The position numbers and the translations under genes are program-made. From Bradyrhizobium sp. (lineage in GTDB: Bacteria; Pseudomonadota; Alphaproteobacteria; Rhizobiales; Xanthobacteraceae): 18,531 bases of DNA. This document shows, in pieces, positions 1 through 6,079 of the stretch; the stretch's first letter is position 1; the number at the start of each line of letters is the position of its first letter. Under the pieces are notes generated by a model. That model had not been told where the DNA came from, did not search any database, and saw nothing but the letters and a program-made list of their open reading frames with translations. Location: positions 1 through 18,531 of the forward strand of contig JAQGKC010000159.1 of the NCBI GenBank assembly GCA_028290305.1, read 5' to 3'.

Positions 1-1
1 A

Positions 2-283
2 TTTCTCGGGCCGCTGCTGACCGAGAAGCTTTTGTATTACCCGACCGTCACCCGCGAGCCGTTCCGCAACCGCGGCCGCATCACCGACCTGATCACGTCG
101 GAGCAATTGTTCAACGACATCGGCCAGCCGCCGCTGGATATCGCCACCGACCGGATCATGATGTGCGGCAGCCCGGGCATGCTCGAAGAATTGCGCCAGA
201 TGTTTGAGACGCGCGGCTTTCTCGAGGGCAGCCACAGCGAGCCCGGCCATTTTGTCATCGAAAAGGCATTCGTCGAGCGGTGA
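2..283 (+). CDS. fpr: Ferredoxin--NADP+ reductase, C-terminal fragment (5' cut by window edge)
   Basis: Only the last 93 residues are present, open at the left edge. This is the NADP(H)-binding half of a bacterial Fpr-type flavoenzyme, which passes electrons between NADPH and ferredoxin or flavodoxin in the cytoplasm. Seen directly are the segment MMCGSPGMLEELRQMF, which matches the conserved CG(S/N)PxM nucleotide-binding turn, and the C-terminal end FVIEKAFVER, which matches the short tail typical of the subclass found in proteobacteria. The stop is followed at once by a repeat hairpin that may end the transcript. It lies on the same strand as the AprA-like and ferredoxin genes, so it could reduce that ferredoxin, but fpr is a general housekeeping gene in this group and adjacency alone does not show a link. 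Confidence 0.88.
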   Translation, partial: FLGPLLTEKLLYYPTVTREPFRNRGRITDLITSEQLFNDIGQPPLDIATDRIMMCGSPGMLEELRQMFETRGFLEGSHSEPGHFVIEKAFVER

Positions 284-288
284 TACCA

Positions 289-322
289 GCGTCGTCCCGG
301 CCTTGAGCCGGGACCCATAACC
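289..322. repeat. Bradyrhizobium-type intergenic palindromic repeat (REP-like hairpin)
   Basis: The arms GTCCCGGC (294-301) and GCCGGGAC (307-314) form a perfect 8-bp stem around CTTGA and are followed by CCATAACC. From memory, this short element recurs in intergenic regions of Bradyrhizobium and relatives. It lies just after the fpr stop and may act as a terminator or mRNA 3' end, although no T-run follows. Confidence 0.7.
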
Positions 323-329
323 GTCGGCG

Positions 330-365
330 TTAGTTGTTGTGAAAGGCGTCTATGCTGACAACTAA
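330..365. promoter_or_regulatory. Inverted repeat, possible activator site upstream of the AprA-like gene
   Basis: TTAGTTGT (330-337) and ACAACTAA (358-365) are exact inverted copies 20 bp apart. The centre lies about 104 bp upstream of the start expected from the sigma54-like promoter at 426-441, which is the usual distance for an enhancer-binding-protein site. The repeat is seen; the regulatory role is inferred. Confidence 0.4.
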
Positions 366-425
366 TTGCTATCGCCCGCGACCGGTCTGACTAATTCTGC
401 ATTCAGGACCATTCCCCAAAAGTGC

Positions 426-441
426 TGGAATGGAAATTGCT
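426..441 (+). promoter_or_regulatory. Sigma54-like (RpoN) promoter
   Basis: TGGAATGGAAATTGCT keeps the GG-N10-GC spacing of -24/-12 promoters, with TGG at the -24 box and an intact TTGC-T at the -12 box. The -24 box deviates from TGGCACG at two positions. Transcription would start near 452, leaving a leader of about 15 nt that just includes the AGGAA ribosome site at 456-460. CCATTCC (409-415) and GGAATGG (427-433) also form a 7-bp dyad overlapping the -24 box. Confidence 0.45.
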
Positions 442-466
442 TCGACGAAGACGTAAGGAACGCGCG

Positions 467-2209
467 ATGGCGATGGACGAAATTGTCGATGGACTTTCAG
501 AGGTATCTTGTGACGTTCTGGTGATTGGGGGCGGTACAGCAGGGCCGATGGCGGCCCTGAAGGCGAAGCTTAAAAATCCAAAGGCCAACGTGGTCCTTCT
601 TGAAAAGGCCAACGTGAAGCGGTCCGGTGCCATTTCGATGGGGATGGACGGGCTAAACAACGCGGTGATTCCCGGCTACGCAACGCCGGAGCAATACACC
701 AAGGAAATTACCATCGCCAATGACGGCATCGTCGACCAGAAGGCAGTTTATAAATATGCCCAGCGTTGTTACTCGATCATCGAGGAACTCGACAGCTTCG
801 GCATCCGCTTTCTGAAAAACGAAAACGGCGACTTCGCTGTCAAAAAAGTCCACCATATCGGAACTTACGTTCTGCCGATGCCGAACGGCGAAACCGTCAA
901 GAAAGCGATCTACCGGCAACTGCGTCGCGCCCGTATCCTGATTTCGAACCGCTATATGGCGACACGGCTGCTGACCGGGAGCGACGGCCGCATTGCGGGC
1001 GCCATCAGCGTCAATACGCGGACCGCCGAGATCCTGGTCATCAAGGCCAAGGCGGTGATCCTGTGCATGGGAGCGGCTGGGCGGCTCGGATTGCCGACGT
1101 CCGGCTACATGTTCGGCACCTACGAGAACGCGGCCAATTCCGGAGATGGCTACGCCATGGCCTATCATGCCGGCGCCGCCCTCGCGAACCTTGAATGCTT
1201 TCAGATCAATCCGCTGATCAAGGACTATAATGGTCCCGCTTGCGCCTATGTCGCGGGTCCGTTCGGCGCGTTTACTGCGAACAATGAAGGCTCGCGCTTC
1301 ATCGAATGCGACTACTGGTCCGGCCAGATGATGCTTGAGTTTTACAACGAGTTGCAATCGGGCAAGGGACCCGTGTTCCTGCAGCTCAACCATCTGCATG
1401 AAGACACCATCAGCGAAATCGAGACGACGTTACACAAGGTCGAGCGCCCGACCCGCGGACTGTTTCATGAGGGCCGCGGAACCGATTATCGGCAAGAACC
1501 AATCGAGATGCACATCTCGGAGATCGGATTTTGCTCGGGGCATAGCGCGTCCGGCGTGTTCGTCGATGAATTCGCGCGCACCACGGTGCCTGGCCTCTAC
1601 GCCGCCGGCGACATGGCCAGCGTCCCGCACAATTACATGCTTGGCGCTTTCACCAACGGATCGGTCGCCGGCGAGGACGCAATGGAGTACGCTGGCAACA
1701 CCGACTTCGCGAAATTCGATTCCGCCGACATCGAAAAGGAGAGGGAACGCGTGCTTGCGCCGACCAGGCGCGAGGATGGAATTCCACCGAACCAGATCGA
1801 ATACAAGGCGCGGCGTCTGGTGAACGATTATCTGCAGCCACCGAAAGTCACGCGCAAATTCGAGCTCGGACAAAAGCGGCTCGCAGAAGTGCGAGACGAC
1901 ATGGAAAAGCGGATGATCGCTAGCAACGCCCATGAATTGTTACGTGCGCTGGAGACGCAATCGATTGTCGATTGCGCCGACATGGCCGCGCACTCGTCCT
2001 TGTATCGCACCGAGAGCCGCTGGGGCCTGTATCACCTGCGCACGGACTATCCCGAGAAGGACAATGAGAACTGGTTCTGCCATTCGCTGCTAAGCAAAAA
2101 GGATGGCCGGATGACCAGCGAGAAGCGCGCGGTTCAGCCCTACATCGTCCCGATCGCGGACGATGAAAAGGATCTTTACGACAAGCAACGCATCCGCGCC
2201 AGCGCCTGA
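467..2209 (+). CDS. AprA-like FAD flavoprotein (APS reductase / fumarate reductase superfamily)
   Basis: This 580-residue protein has a Rossmann FAD site, VLVIGGGTAGPMAA, at 17-30 and an acidic ribose-binding residue in LLEK (Glu46). Much of it follows dissimilatory adenylylsulfate reductase alpha (AprA): SGAISMGMDGLN at 53-64, KDYNGPACAY at 252-261, GHSASG at 358-363, and GDMASVPHNYMLGAFTNGS near the C-terminal third. It also resembles the succinate dehydrogenase/fumarate reductase flavoprotein fold. Relative to A. fulgidus AprA as remembered, the FAD-contacting Asn74 and His398 appear kept as Asn64 and His359, while substrate-side Arg265 aligns with Leu250. The catalytic Arg of fumarate reductases is also not evident. 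It is therefore a two-electron flavoenzyme of unknown substrate. The ATG at 467 was chosen for the AGGAA at 456-460. The ferredoxin gene follows 35 bp downstream and is the likely electron partner. It may be auto-annotated as a fumarate reductase flavoprotein, which I think is misleading. Confidence 0.85.
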   Translation: MAMDEIVDGLSEVSCDVLVIGGGTAGPMAALKAKLKNPKANVVLLEKANVKRSGAISMGMDGLNNAVIPGYATPEQYTKEITIANDGIVDQKAVYKYAQRCYSIIEELDSFGIRFLKNENGDFAVKKVHHIGTYVLPMPNGETVKKAIYRQLRRARILISNRYMATRLLTGSDGRIAGAISVNTRTAEILVIKAKAVILCMGAAGRLGLPTSGYMFGTYENAANSGDGYAMAYHAGAALANLECFQINPLIKDYNGPACAYVAGPFGAFTANNEGSRFIECDYWSGQMMLEFYNELQSGKGPVFLQLNHLHEDTISEIETTLHKVERPTRGLFHEGRGTDYRQEPIEMHISEIGFCSGHSASGVFVDEFARTTVPGLYAAGDMASVPHNYMLGAFTNGSVAGEDAMEYAGNTDFAKFDSADIEKERERVLAPTRREDGIPPNQIEYKARRLVNDYLQPPKVTRKFELGQKRLAEVRDDMEKRMIASNAHELLRALETQSIVDCADMAAHSSLYRTESRWGLYHLRTDYPEKDNENWFCHSLLSKKDGRMTSEKRAVQPYIVPIADDEKDLYDKQRIRASA

Positions 2210-2244
2210 CATTCCAACAACATTTTCGAGACTGGAGTTGATCC

Positions 2245-2478
2245 ATGCCCCTCGCAAGTTACCAGACCTCGGTTCCCGTCGTTGTCGACGAAGCCAAATG
2301 CATCGCGGACAAGGGTTGCACGGTGTGCGTCGACGTTTGTCCACTCGATGTTCTGCGCATCAGCGATATGACCGGAAAGGCCTACATGGCCTATGATGAG
2401 TGCTGGTATTGCATGCCGTGCGAGGCCGATTGTCCGACCGGAGCCGTCAAGGTCAATATCCCTTATCTGCTGAGGTGA
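2245..2478 (+). CDS. AprB-like 2[4Fe-4S] ferredoxin
   Basis: This 77-residue protein has eight cysteines in two ferredoxin motifs: Cys19-x5-Cys25-x2-Cys28-x3-Cys32-Pro and Cys53-x2-Cys56-x2-Cys59-x3-Cys63-Pro. They should bind two [4Fe-4S] clusters. The second motif with its lead-in, AYMAYDECWYCMPCEADCP, is close to the CWECYSCVKICP region of AprB as I remember it. The widened spacing in the first motif also recalls AprB. The long AprB C-terminal tail that wraps AprA is absent, so this is a minimal version. GGAG precedes the ATG. It most likely shuttles electrons to or from the flavoprotein encoded just upstream. Its stop overlaps the ribosome site of the HEAT-repeat gene, so translation of the two is probably coupled. 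Confidence 0.88.
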   Translation: MPLASYQTSVPVVVDEAKCIADKGCTVCVDVCPLDVLRISDMTGKAYMAYDECWYCMPCEADCPTGAVKVNIPYLLR

Positions 2479-2482
2479 AATC

Positions 2483-3460
2483 ATGGCAGGTCCGTTCGAA
2501 TCCTATGACGATCTCGATGACGTCAACGATCGCCTGAATGCCGCCGATCCCGGCGAGCGCCGCGTTGCGATCATCGCGCTGGGACATTCCGGCGATCCCG
2601 CCGCCGTTGCGCACCTCGATCGCATGACCTCGGACCCGGATCCGGGGGTGCGGCAACAGGTGGCACTGGCGCTCGGCGAATTCGACGGCCTCGAAGCGGC
2701 GGCGGCGCTTGCAAAAGTCGTGGTCGACCCGGAGCAGGCGGTGGCGACGGCCGCGGCCGACAGCATGGCGGAATTGAAGGACCCTGCATGCGCTGATGCG
2801 ATCCTGCCATTGGTGAACCATACTCACGCCTTCGTCAGGATGGCCGCGCTGCGTGCGCTGAAGGAATTGCGTCGCAAGGATTCGCTGAAGCCGGCGCTGG
2901 ACGCCCTGCGCGATGTCGATGCATCCGTGCGCGTGCAGGCGATTGGCGTGATCGGCTTTCTTAAACTGGAAGAATCCATCCCCGCGCTGACGTCGGCGAC
3001 GACCGATGCCGATGCACATGTTCGCCGGGCGGCGGTGAGCGCGCTGGCGTTCTCCCACATGAAGTCTGCTGCCGAATCAATCACGCGAGCGCTTGCGGAT
3101 ACGGACTGGATGGTGCGCGAAGTCGCGGCGGAGACGCTCGGAACGAACGTCAACGGGATGTATGCCGCGGATTCGCTGATCGGCGCTTTGGCAGATGACT
3201 TCTGGCAGGTTCGGCTGAAGGCGGTTCGAAGCCTTGGCAAGATGAAGGTGGCCCGGGCGGTTGCCTCGATCGGCGCGTGCCTTGCACATCCGCAAGCAAA
3301 CCTGCGCAAGGAAAGTGCCGCGGCGCTTGGTGAAATCGCTGATCCCGGAGGTCAAAAGTTTCTGGAACCCATTCTGGACGATCCCGACCCCGAGGTTCGA
3401 AAGAACGCGCGCTGGGCGATGCAACAAATTGTTTCGCGGAACGCTGCTCTGGGATCTTGA
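2483..3460 (+). CDS. HEAT-repeat protein (PBS-lyase-like E-Z repeats)
   Basis: This 325-residue soluble protein is built almost entirely of about ten helical-hairpin repeats of roughly 30 residues. The recurring pattern is D-x-VR-x-A-A-x-ALG or close to it, as in DPDPGVRQQVALALGEF, DASVRVQAIGVIGFL, DAHVRRAAVSALAF, DFWQVRLKAVRSLGKM and DPDPEVRKNARWAM. It has no signal peptide or membrane helix. Such repeats occur in phycobilisome lyases, deoxyhypusine hydroxylase and scaffold proteins. I see no clear metal-binding His-Glu pairs in the repeats, so an enzymatic role is not supported. GAGGTG (2473-2478), overlapping the ferredoxin stop, serves as ribosome site only 4 bp before the ATG. Tight coupling to the flavoprotein-ferredoxin pair suggests a scaffold, assembly or regulatory partner of that complex; this is inference. 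Confidence 0.85.
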   Translation: MAGPFESYDDLDDVNDRLNAADPGERRVAIIALGHSGDPAAVAHLDRMTSDPDPGVRQQVALALGEFDGLEAAAALAKVVVDPEQAVATAAADSMAELKDPACADAILPLVNHTHAFVRMAALRALKELRRKDSLKPALDALRDVDASVRVQAIGVIGFLKLEESIPALTSATTDADAHVRRAAVSALAFSHMKSAAESITRALADTDWMVREVAAETLGTNVNGMYAADSLIGALADDFWQVRLKAVRSLGKMKVARAVASIGACLAHPQANLRKESAAALGEIADPGGQKFLEPILDDPDPEVRKNARWAMQQIVSRNAALGS

Positions 3461-3536
3461 ACGGATTGGTGTCGTCACCGTTCCGCCACTCAAAATCCAG
3501 CCAAGTCGGCCGCGAAAGCCGCTTGAGGGCAACAAG

Positions 3537-3555
3537 AGAAAGGATGTTCCTTTTT
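3537..3555 (+). terminator. Weak intrinsic-terminator-like hairpin after the HEAT gene
   Basis: AAAGGA (3539-3544), loop TGT, TCCTTT (3548-3553) forms a 6-bp stem. One wobble pair and one A-T pair extend it, and T residues follow. The stem is A/T-rich and lies 77 bp after the HEAT stop, so this is only a possible terminator. The rest of 3461-3677 shows nothing recognisable. Confidence 0.3.
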
Positions 3556-3677
3556 CCGCGACGTTACGAGAAGAGTTCTCCCCTTTTGAGCGAACATTTG
3601 CATAGCCGTTCCTTTGCTTTCTTTCCGTTGATGAACGACATAGTCCTGCATGACGGTTTTGAAGGCCGGAGGCGACT

Positions 3678-3911
3678 GTGCAAGCTAAATTTGATCCTTT
3701 CGGCGAGCCCGTGAAATATGACGAGCCCCGTCTTTCGGCTCCGCAGGGAGCCGTAGGGGGATGGCTGGCGCGCGCCGGGACGGGTATTTTCTGGTCGCTT
3801 GTTGCTGTGATCCTGGTTGCGCGTGCCGTGTATTTTGACCCCGACCTTGCGGGCAAATTTGGTCAGGTTGCGTCTCTGTCGCAAGCCATCCGGACGTTCT
3901 TCGGCGCTTAG
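3678..3911 (+). CDS. Small single-helix membrane protein of unknown function
   Basis: This 77-residue protein is not a family I recognise. It starts at a GTG with a strong GGAGG at 3668-3672, five bases upstream, which supports it as a real gene. Residues 1-33 are polar and contain DPFGEPVKYDEP. A hydrophobic stretch GIFWSLVAVILVARAVYF follows at about 36-53, then a short amphipathic tail rich in Ala and Phe. This implies one membrane span with a cytoplasmic or periplasmic head. It lies 217 bp after the HEAT gene on the same strand and could belong to that operon or have its own promoter. Its TAG stop overlaps the TAA stop of the convergent LysR gene by two bases, and both sit in or at the loop of a perfect hairpin. 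Confidence 0.6.
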   Translation: MQAKFDPFGEPVKYDEPRLSAPQGAVGGWLARAGTGIFWSLVAVILVARAVYFDPDLAGKFGQVASLSQAIRTFFGA

Positions 3912-3917
3912 CGCCGA
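3901..3917. terminator. Hairpin holding the stop codons of two convergent genes
   Basis: TCGGCGC (3901-3907), loop TTA, GCGCCGA (3911-3917) is a perfect 7-bp stem. The loop is the complement of the LysR TAA and contains the first two bases of the TAG of the small membrane protein gene. No T-run flanks it on either strand, so it may be a bidirectional 3'-end structure rather than a classical terminator. Confidence 0.4.
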
Positions 3918-4816
3918 TGCTGACTAGCGGGCGTATCTTTCAGGATTTGCTCGAAAGCGAGAGCGGCTGGTGCGTCGAGCCGGCCCGGAATCTTGAGCTG
4001 CCATAACTGCCGTTTGATGTTGAGACCGCGTATATCGACAGTTTTCAATCGGCCCCATGCGACTTGATCGCCGACGGCGGACTCCGAGACAATAGATATG
4101 CCGAGGCCCGCGGCGACAGCTTGCTTGATGGCTTCGGTGTTTCCGATTTCCAATGTTCGGCGTGGTTCTACGCCGAGATCCGCCAGCGCCCGTGTCACGA
4201 TCTCGCGTGAGCCCGAGCCGGGTTCGCGCACGATAAACGTTTCTGTTGCGATGACCTCGGATTCGATTGGTTCTATCGCGGCAGCAAACGGATGGCGCGG
4301 GCCGACGATCAGTTCCATGAGGTCGGTTCGCCAGGGTTCCGCGATCAGGTTTTCGTCTTTGACCGGCCCCTCAACGAGCGCGATGTCGATATCGTGAGCA
4401 AGCGTCAAATCGGCGATCTCACGTGTGTTGGCGCTTATGACGTGAAGATCGATATTCGGATGAGCGTTGTGAAAAATGCCGAGGCATTCTGCGATCATGT
4501 AGGAGGCGATGGTGGTGCTCGCCCCGATTCGAAGCGAGCCCTCTCCGAGGTTGCGGAGGGAGCGCATCTCTTCTTCGGCCGCACGCTCCGTTTCGAACAG
4601 CGCTTCCGCGTGGCGCATCAGGGCCTGTCCTTCGCGCGTCGGCCGGACGCCTTTTGGAACGCGGTCCAGGAGGCGACAGCCGATCTGGAGCTCGAAGTCT
4701 CTCACGCCCTTCGAGATCGCCGGTTGACTGACGTGAAGGGCCTCCGCGGCGCGGGAAAAGCTGCCTGTTTGGATCACTGTCGCGAACATACGGAGCAGAT
4801 GGAGGTTCAAGGGCAT
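3908..4816 (-). CDS. LysR-family transcriptional regulator (CysB/CbbR/YeiE-like)
   Basis: This 302-residue protein has the usual LysR length. The N-terminal winged helix-turn-helix spans about residues 5-64 and includes FATVIQTGSFSRAAEALHVS and QPAISKGVRDFE. The effector-binding domain runs from about 92 to 290, with EGSLRIGAST opening it and GLGISIVSES near the hinge. The gene is divergent from the YeiH-type membrane protein gene with 88 bp between them. This is the classical LTTR target layout and the same pairing as yeiE-yeiH in enterobacteria. It therefore probably senses an anion or sulfur metabolite and controls the transporter gene and its own gene. The ATG at 4816 fits the family start, though the AAAAGG ribosome site is weak. 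The effector cannot be read from sequence. Confidence 0.9.
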   Translation of the reverse strand: MPLNLHLLRMFATVIQTGSFSRAAEALHVSQPAISKGVRDFELQIGCRLLDRVPKGVRPTREGQALMRHAEALFETERAAEEEMRSLRNLGEGSLRIGASTTIASYMIAECLGIFHNAHPNIDLHVISANTREIADLTLAHDIDIALVEGPVKDENLIAEPWRTDLMELIVGPRHPFAAAIEPIESEVIATETFIVREPGSGSREIVTRALADLGVEPRRTLEIGNTEAIKQAVAAGLGISIVSESAVGDQVAWGRLKTVDIRGLNIKRQLWQLKIPGRLDAPAALAFEQILKDTPASQHRR

Positions 4817-4844
4817 AACCTTTTCTCATAGGCTTAAATGCAAT

Positions 4845-4855
4845 AGGAATTTCCT
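4845..4855. promoter_or_regulatory. Probable LysR operator in the divergent promoter
   Basis: AGGAA-T-TTCCT is a perfect odd-centred inverted repeat in the 88-bp gap between the LysR gene and the YeiH-like gene. LTTRs bind short dyads of this kind upstream of divergent targets. A CATAAT -10-like hexamer at 4875-4880 could serve the rightward gene. The repeat is seen; its binding is inferred. Confidence 0.4.
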
Positions 4856-4881
4856 TCGGATACAGCTTTTAGCGCATAATA

Positions 4882-4897
4882 TCCTCCTCTCGGAGGA
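4882..4897 (+). promoter_or_regulatory. Ribosome-binding site paired in a leader hairpin
   Basis: TCCTCC (4882-4887), loop TCTC, GGAGGA (4892-4897) is a perfect 6-bp stem. The right arm is the unusually strong ribosome site for the GTG start at 4905. In the mRNA the site would be masked unless the hairpin opens, which suggests translational control or thermo/ligand-sensitive initiation. Confidence 0.45.
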
Positions 4898-4904
4898 GTT
4901 TGAT

Positions 4905-5975
4905 GTGTCCGTTTCCAAGAACCACGCCACAAACGACAAGGGCCAAAGCGCCTACATCGGTCGCGCCAAAGCTCTGTTGCCCGGAATTGGGCTGAGCGCC
5001 TTGGTCGCCTTGCTTTCACTTGGTGCTCAGCATCTTGAAGAGCGTGTCTTTGGCCATCCCTATATCGAAGGGCTGGTGATCGCGATCGTGCTGGGAATGG
5101 CAATCCGGACCGCATGGCAGCCGGATCTACGCTGGCGCGCCGGTATCGCCTTTAGCGCCAAACAAGTTCTGGAGGTTGCGATAACCTTGCTGGGTGCCTC
5201 CATCAGTTTCTCCGCGGTAGCAGCTTCAGGCTTTTCCCTGTTGGCCGCTATCGTCGGCACGGTTGCCGTCATTCTGGCAGCGAGTTACGGGATCAGCCGA
5301 TTGCTGGGATTGCCGGTCCGGCTTTCGATTTTGGTGGCTTGCGGCAATTCGGTCTGCGGCAACTCGGCGATCGCAGCGATTGCGCCGGTGATCGGAGCGG
5401 ACGGCGACGATATCGCTTCTTCGATATCGTTCACGGCGCTCCTTGGCGTGGTCATCGTGCTGGGCCTGCCGCTGCTGATTCCGCTCTTGCAGCTTTCCCC
5501 GACCCAGTACGGCATTCTTGCCGGTTTGACGGTTTACGCCGTGCCGCAAGTGCTCGCAGCGACCGTTCCGGCCGGCCTCCTCAGCACCCAGATCGGGACG
5601 CTGGTCAAGCTAGTGCGCGTCTTGACGTTAGGGCCGATCGTGGTCGGCTTCTCTTTGTTCGGGCGCAGGCTTCGAGAAGGTACAAGGGGGACTGTCGCGG
5701 CGGTTCGCTTTAATCTGTTTCAGCTGGTTCCCTGGTTCATTGTCGGCTTTATGGTCGTGGCAGCGCTCCGCTCGTTTGGAATCCTGCCCAACGCAGCGGT
5801 TGCGCCAATGCTTAAAGCTGCAACTCTGTTGACGATCGTCTCGATGGCGGCACTCGGTCTCGGAGTTGACGTCCGTGTTATCAGAGAGGTGGGAGGCAGG
5901 GTAACAGCGGCGGTGACCCTTTCGCTCCTTTTGCTTCTCCTGATCAGCCTCGGGATCGCTCATTTGTTTTCCTGA
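4905..5975 (+). CDS. yeiH: YeiH/UPF0324 family inner-membrane protein, putative sulfate exporter
   Basis: This 356-residue, highly hydrophobic protein has about ten predicted membrane helices. Family landmarks seen are GLVIAIVLGMAIRT near residues 60-70, KQVLEVAITLLGASISF at about 87-103, the conserved CGNSVCGNSAIAAIAPVI segment at about 146-163, and TVYAVPQVLAA in the second half. UPF0324 members are annotated as putative sulfate exporters, though transport has rarely been shown directly. The GTG at 4905 was chosen because GGAGGAG ends six bases upstream. The divergent LysR gene probably regulates it. Together with the AprA/AprB-like genes next door it fits a sulfur-oxyanion pathway in which a product must leave the cell. 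Confidence 0.88.
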   Translation: MSVSKNHATNDKGQSAYIGRAKALLPGIGLSALVALLSLGAQHLEERVFGHPYIEGLVIAIVLGMAIRTAWQPDLRWRAGIAFSAKQVLEVAITLLGASISFSAVAASGFSLLAAIVGTVAVILAASYGISRLLGLPVRLSILVACGNSVCGNSAIAAIAPVIGADGDDIASSISFTALLGVVIVLGLPLLIPLLQLSPTQYGILAGLTVYAVPQVLAATVPAGLLSTQIGTLVKLVRVLTLGPIVVGFSLFGRRLREGTRGTVAAVRFNLFQLVPWFIVGFMVVAALRSFGILPNAAVAPMLKAATLLTIVSMAALGLGVDVRVIREVGGRVTAAVTLSLLLLLLISLGIAHLFS

Positions 5976-6079
5976 CGCGAGCTAAACGCCGGAAGCCGAA
6001 ATTTCCCAGGCCGATTTCACAAACCGCAAAAGTAGGGCGCCGTGGGCTACAATGACCCCGCTTCGGGATATCGGTGCGA

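Noticed and set aside
653..1399. Long reverse-strand open frame inside the flavoprotein gene
   Set aside because: No recognisable motif, no ribosome site, and it lies wholly opposite a clear enzyme gene; a high-G+C shadow frame.
467..2478. Calling the flavoprotein and ferredoxin a true dissimilatory APS reductase (aprA, aprB)
   Set aside because: The substrate-side Arg appears replaced by Leu250, the ferredoxin lacks the AprB tail, and no sulfate adenylyltransferase or Dsr gene is near.
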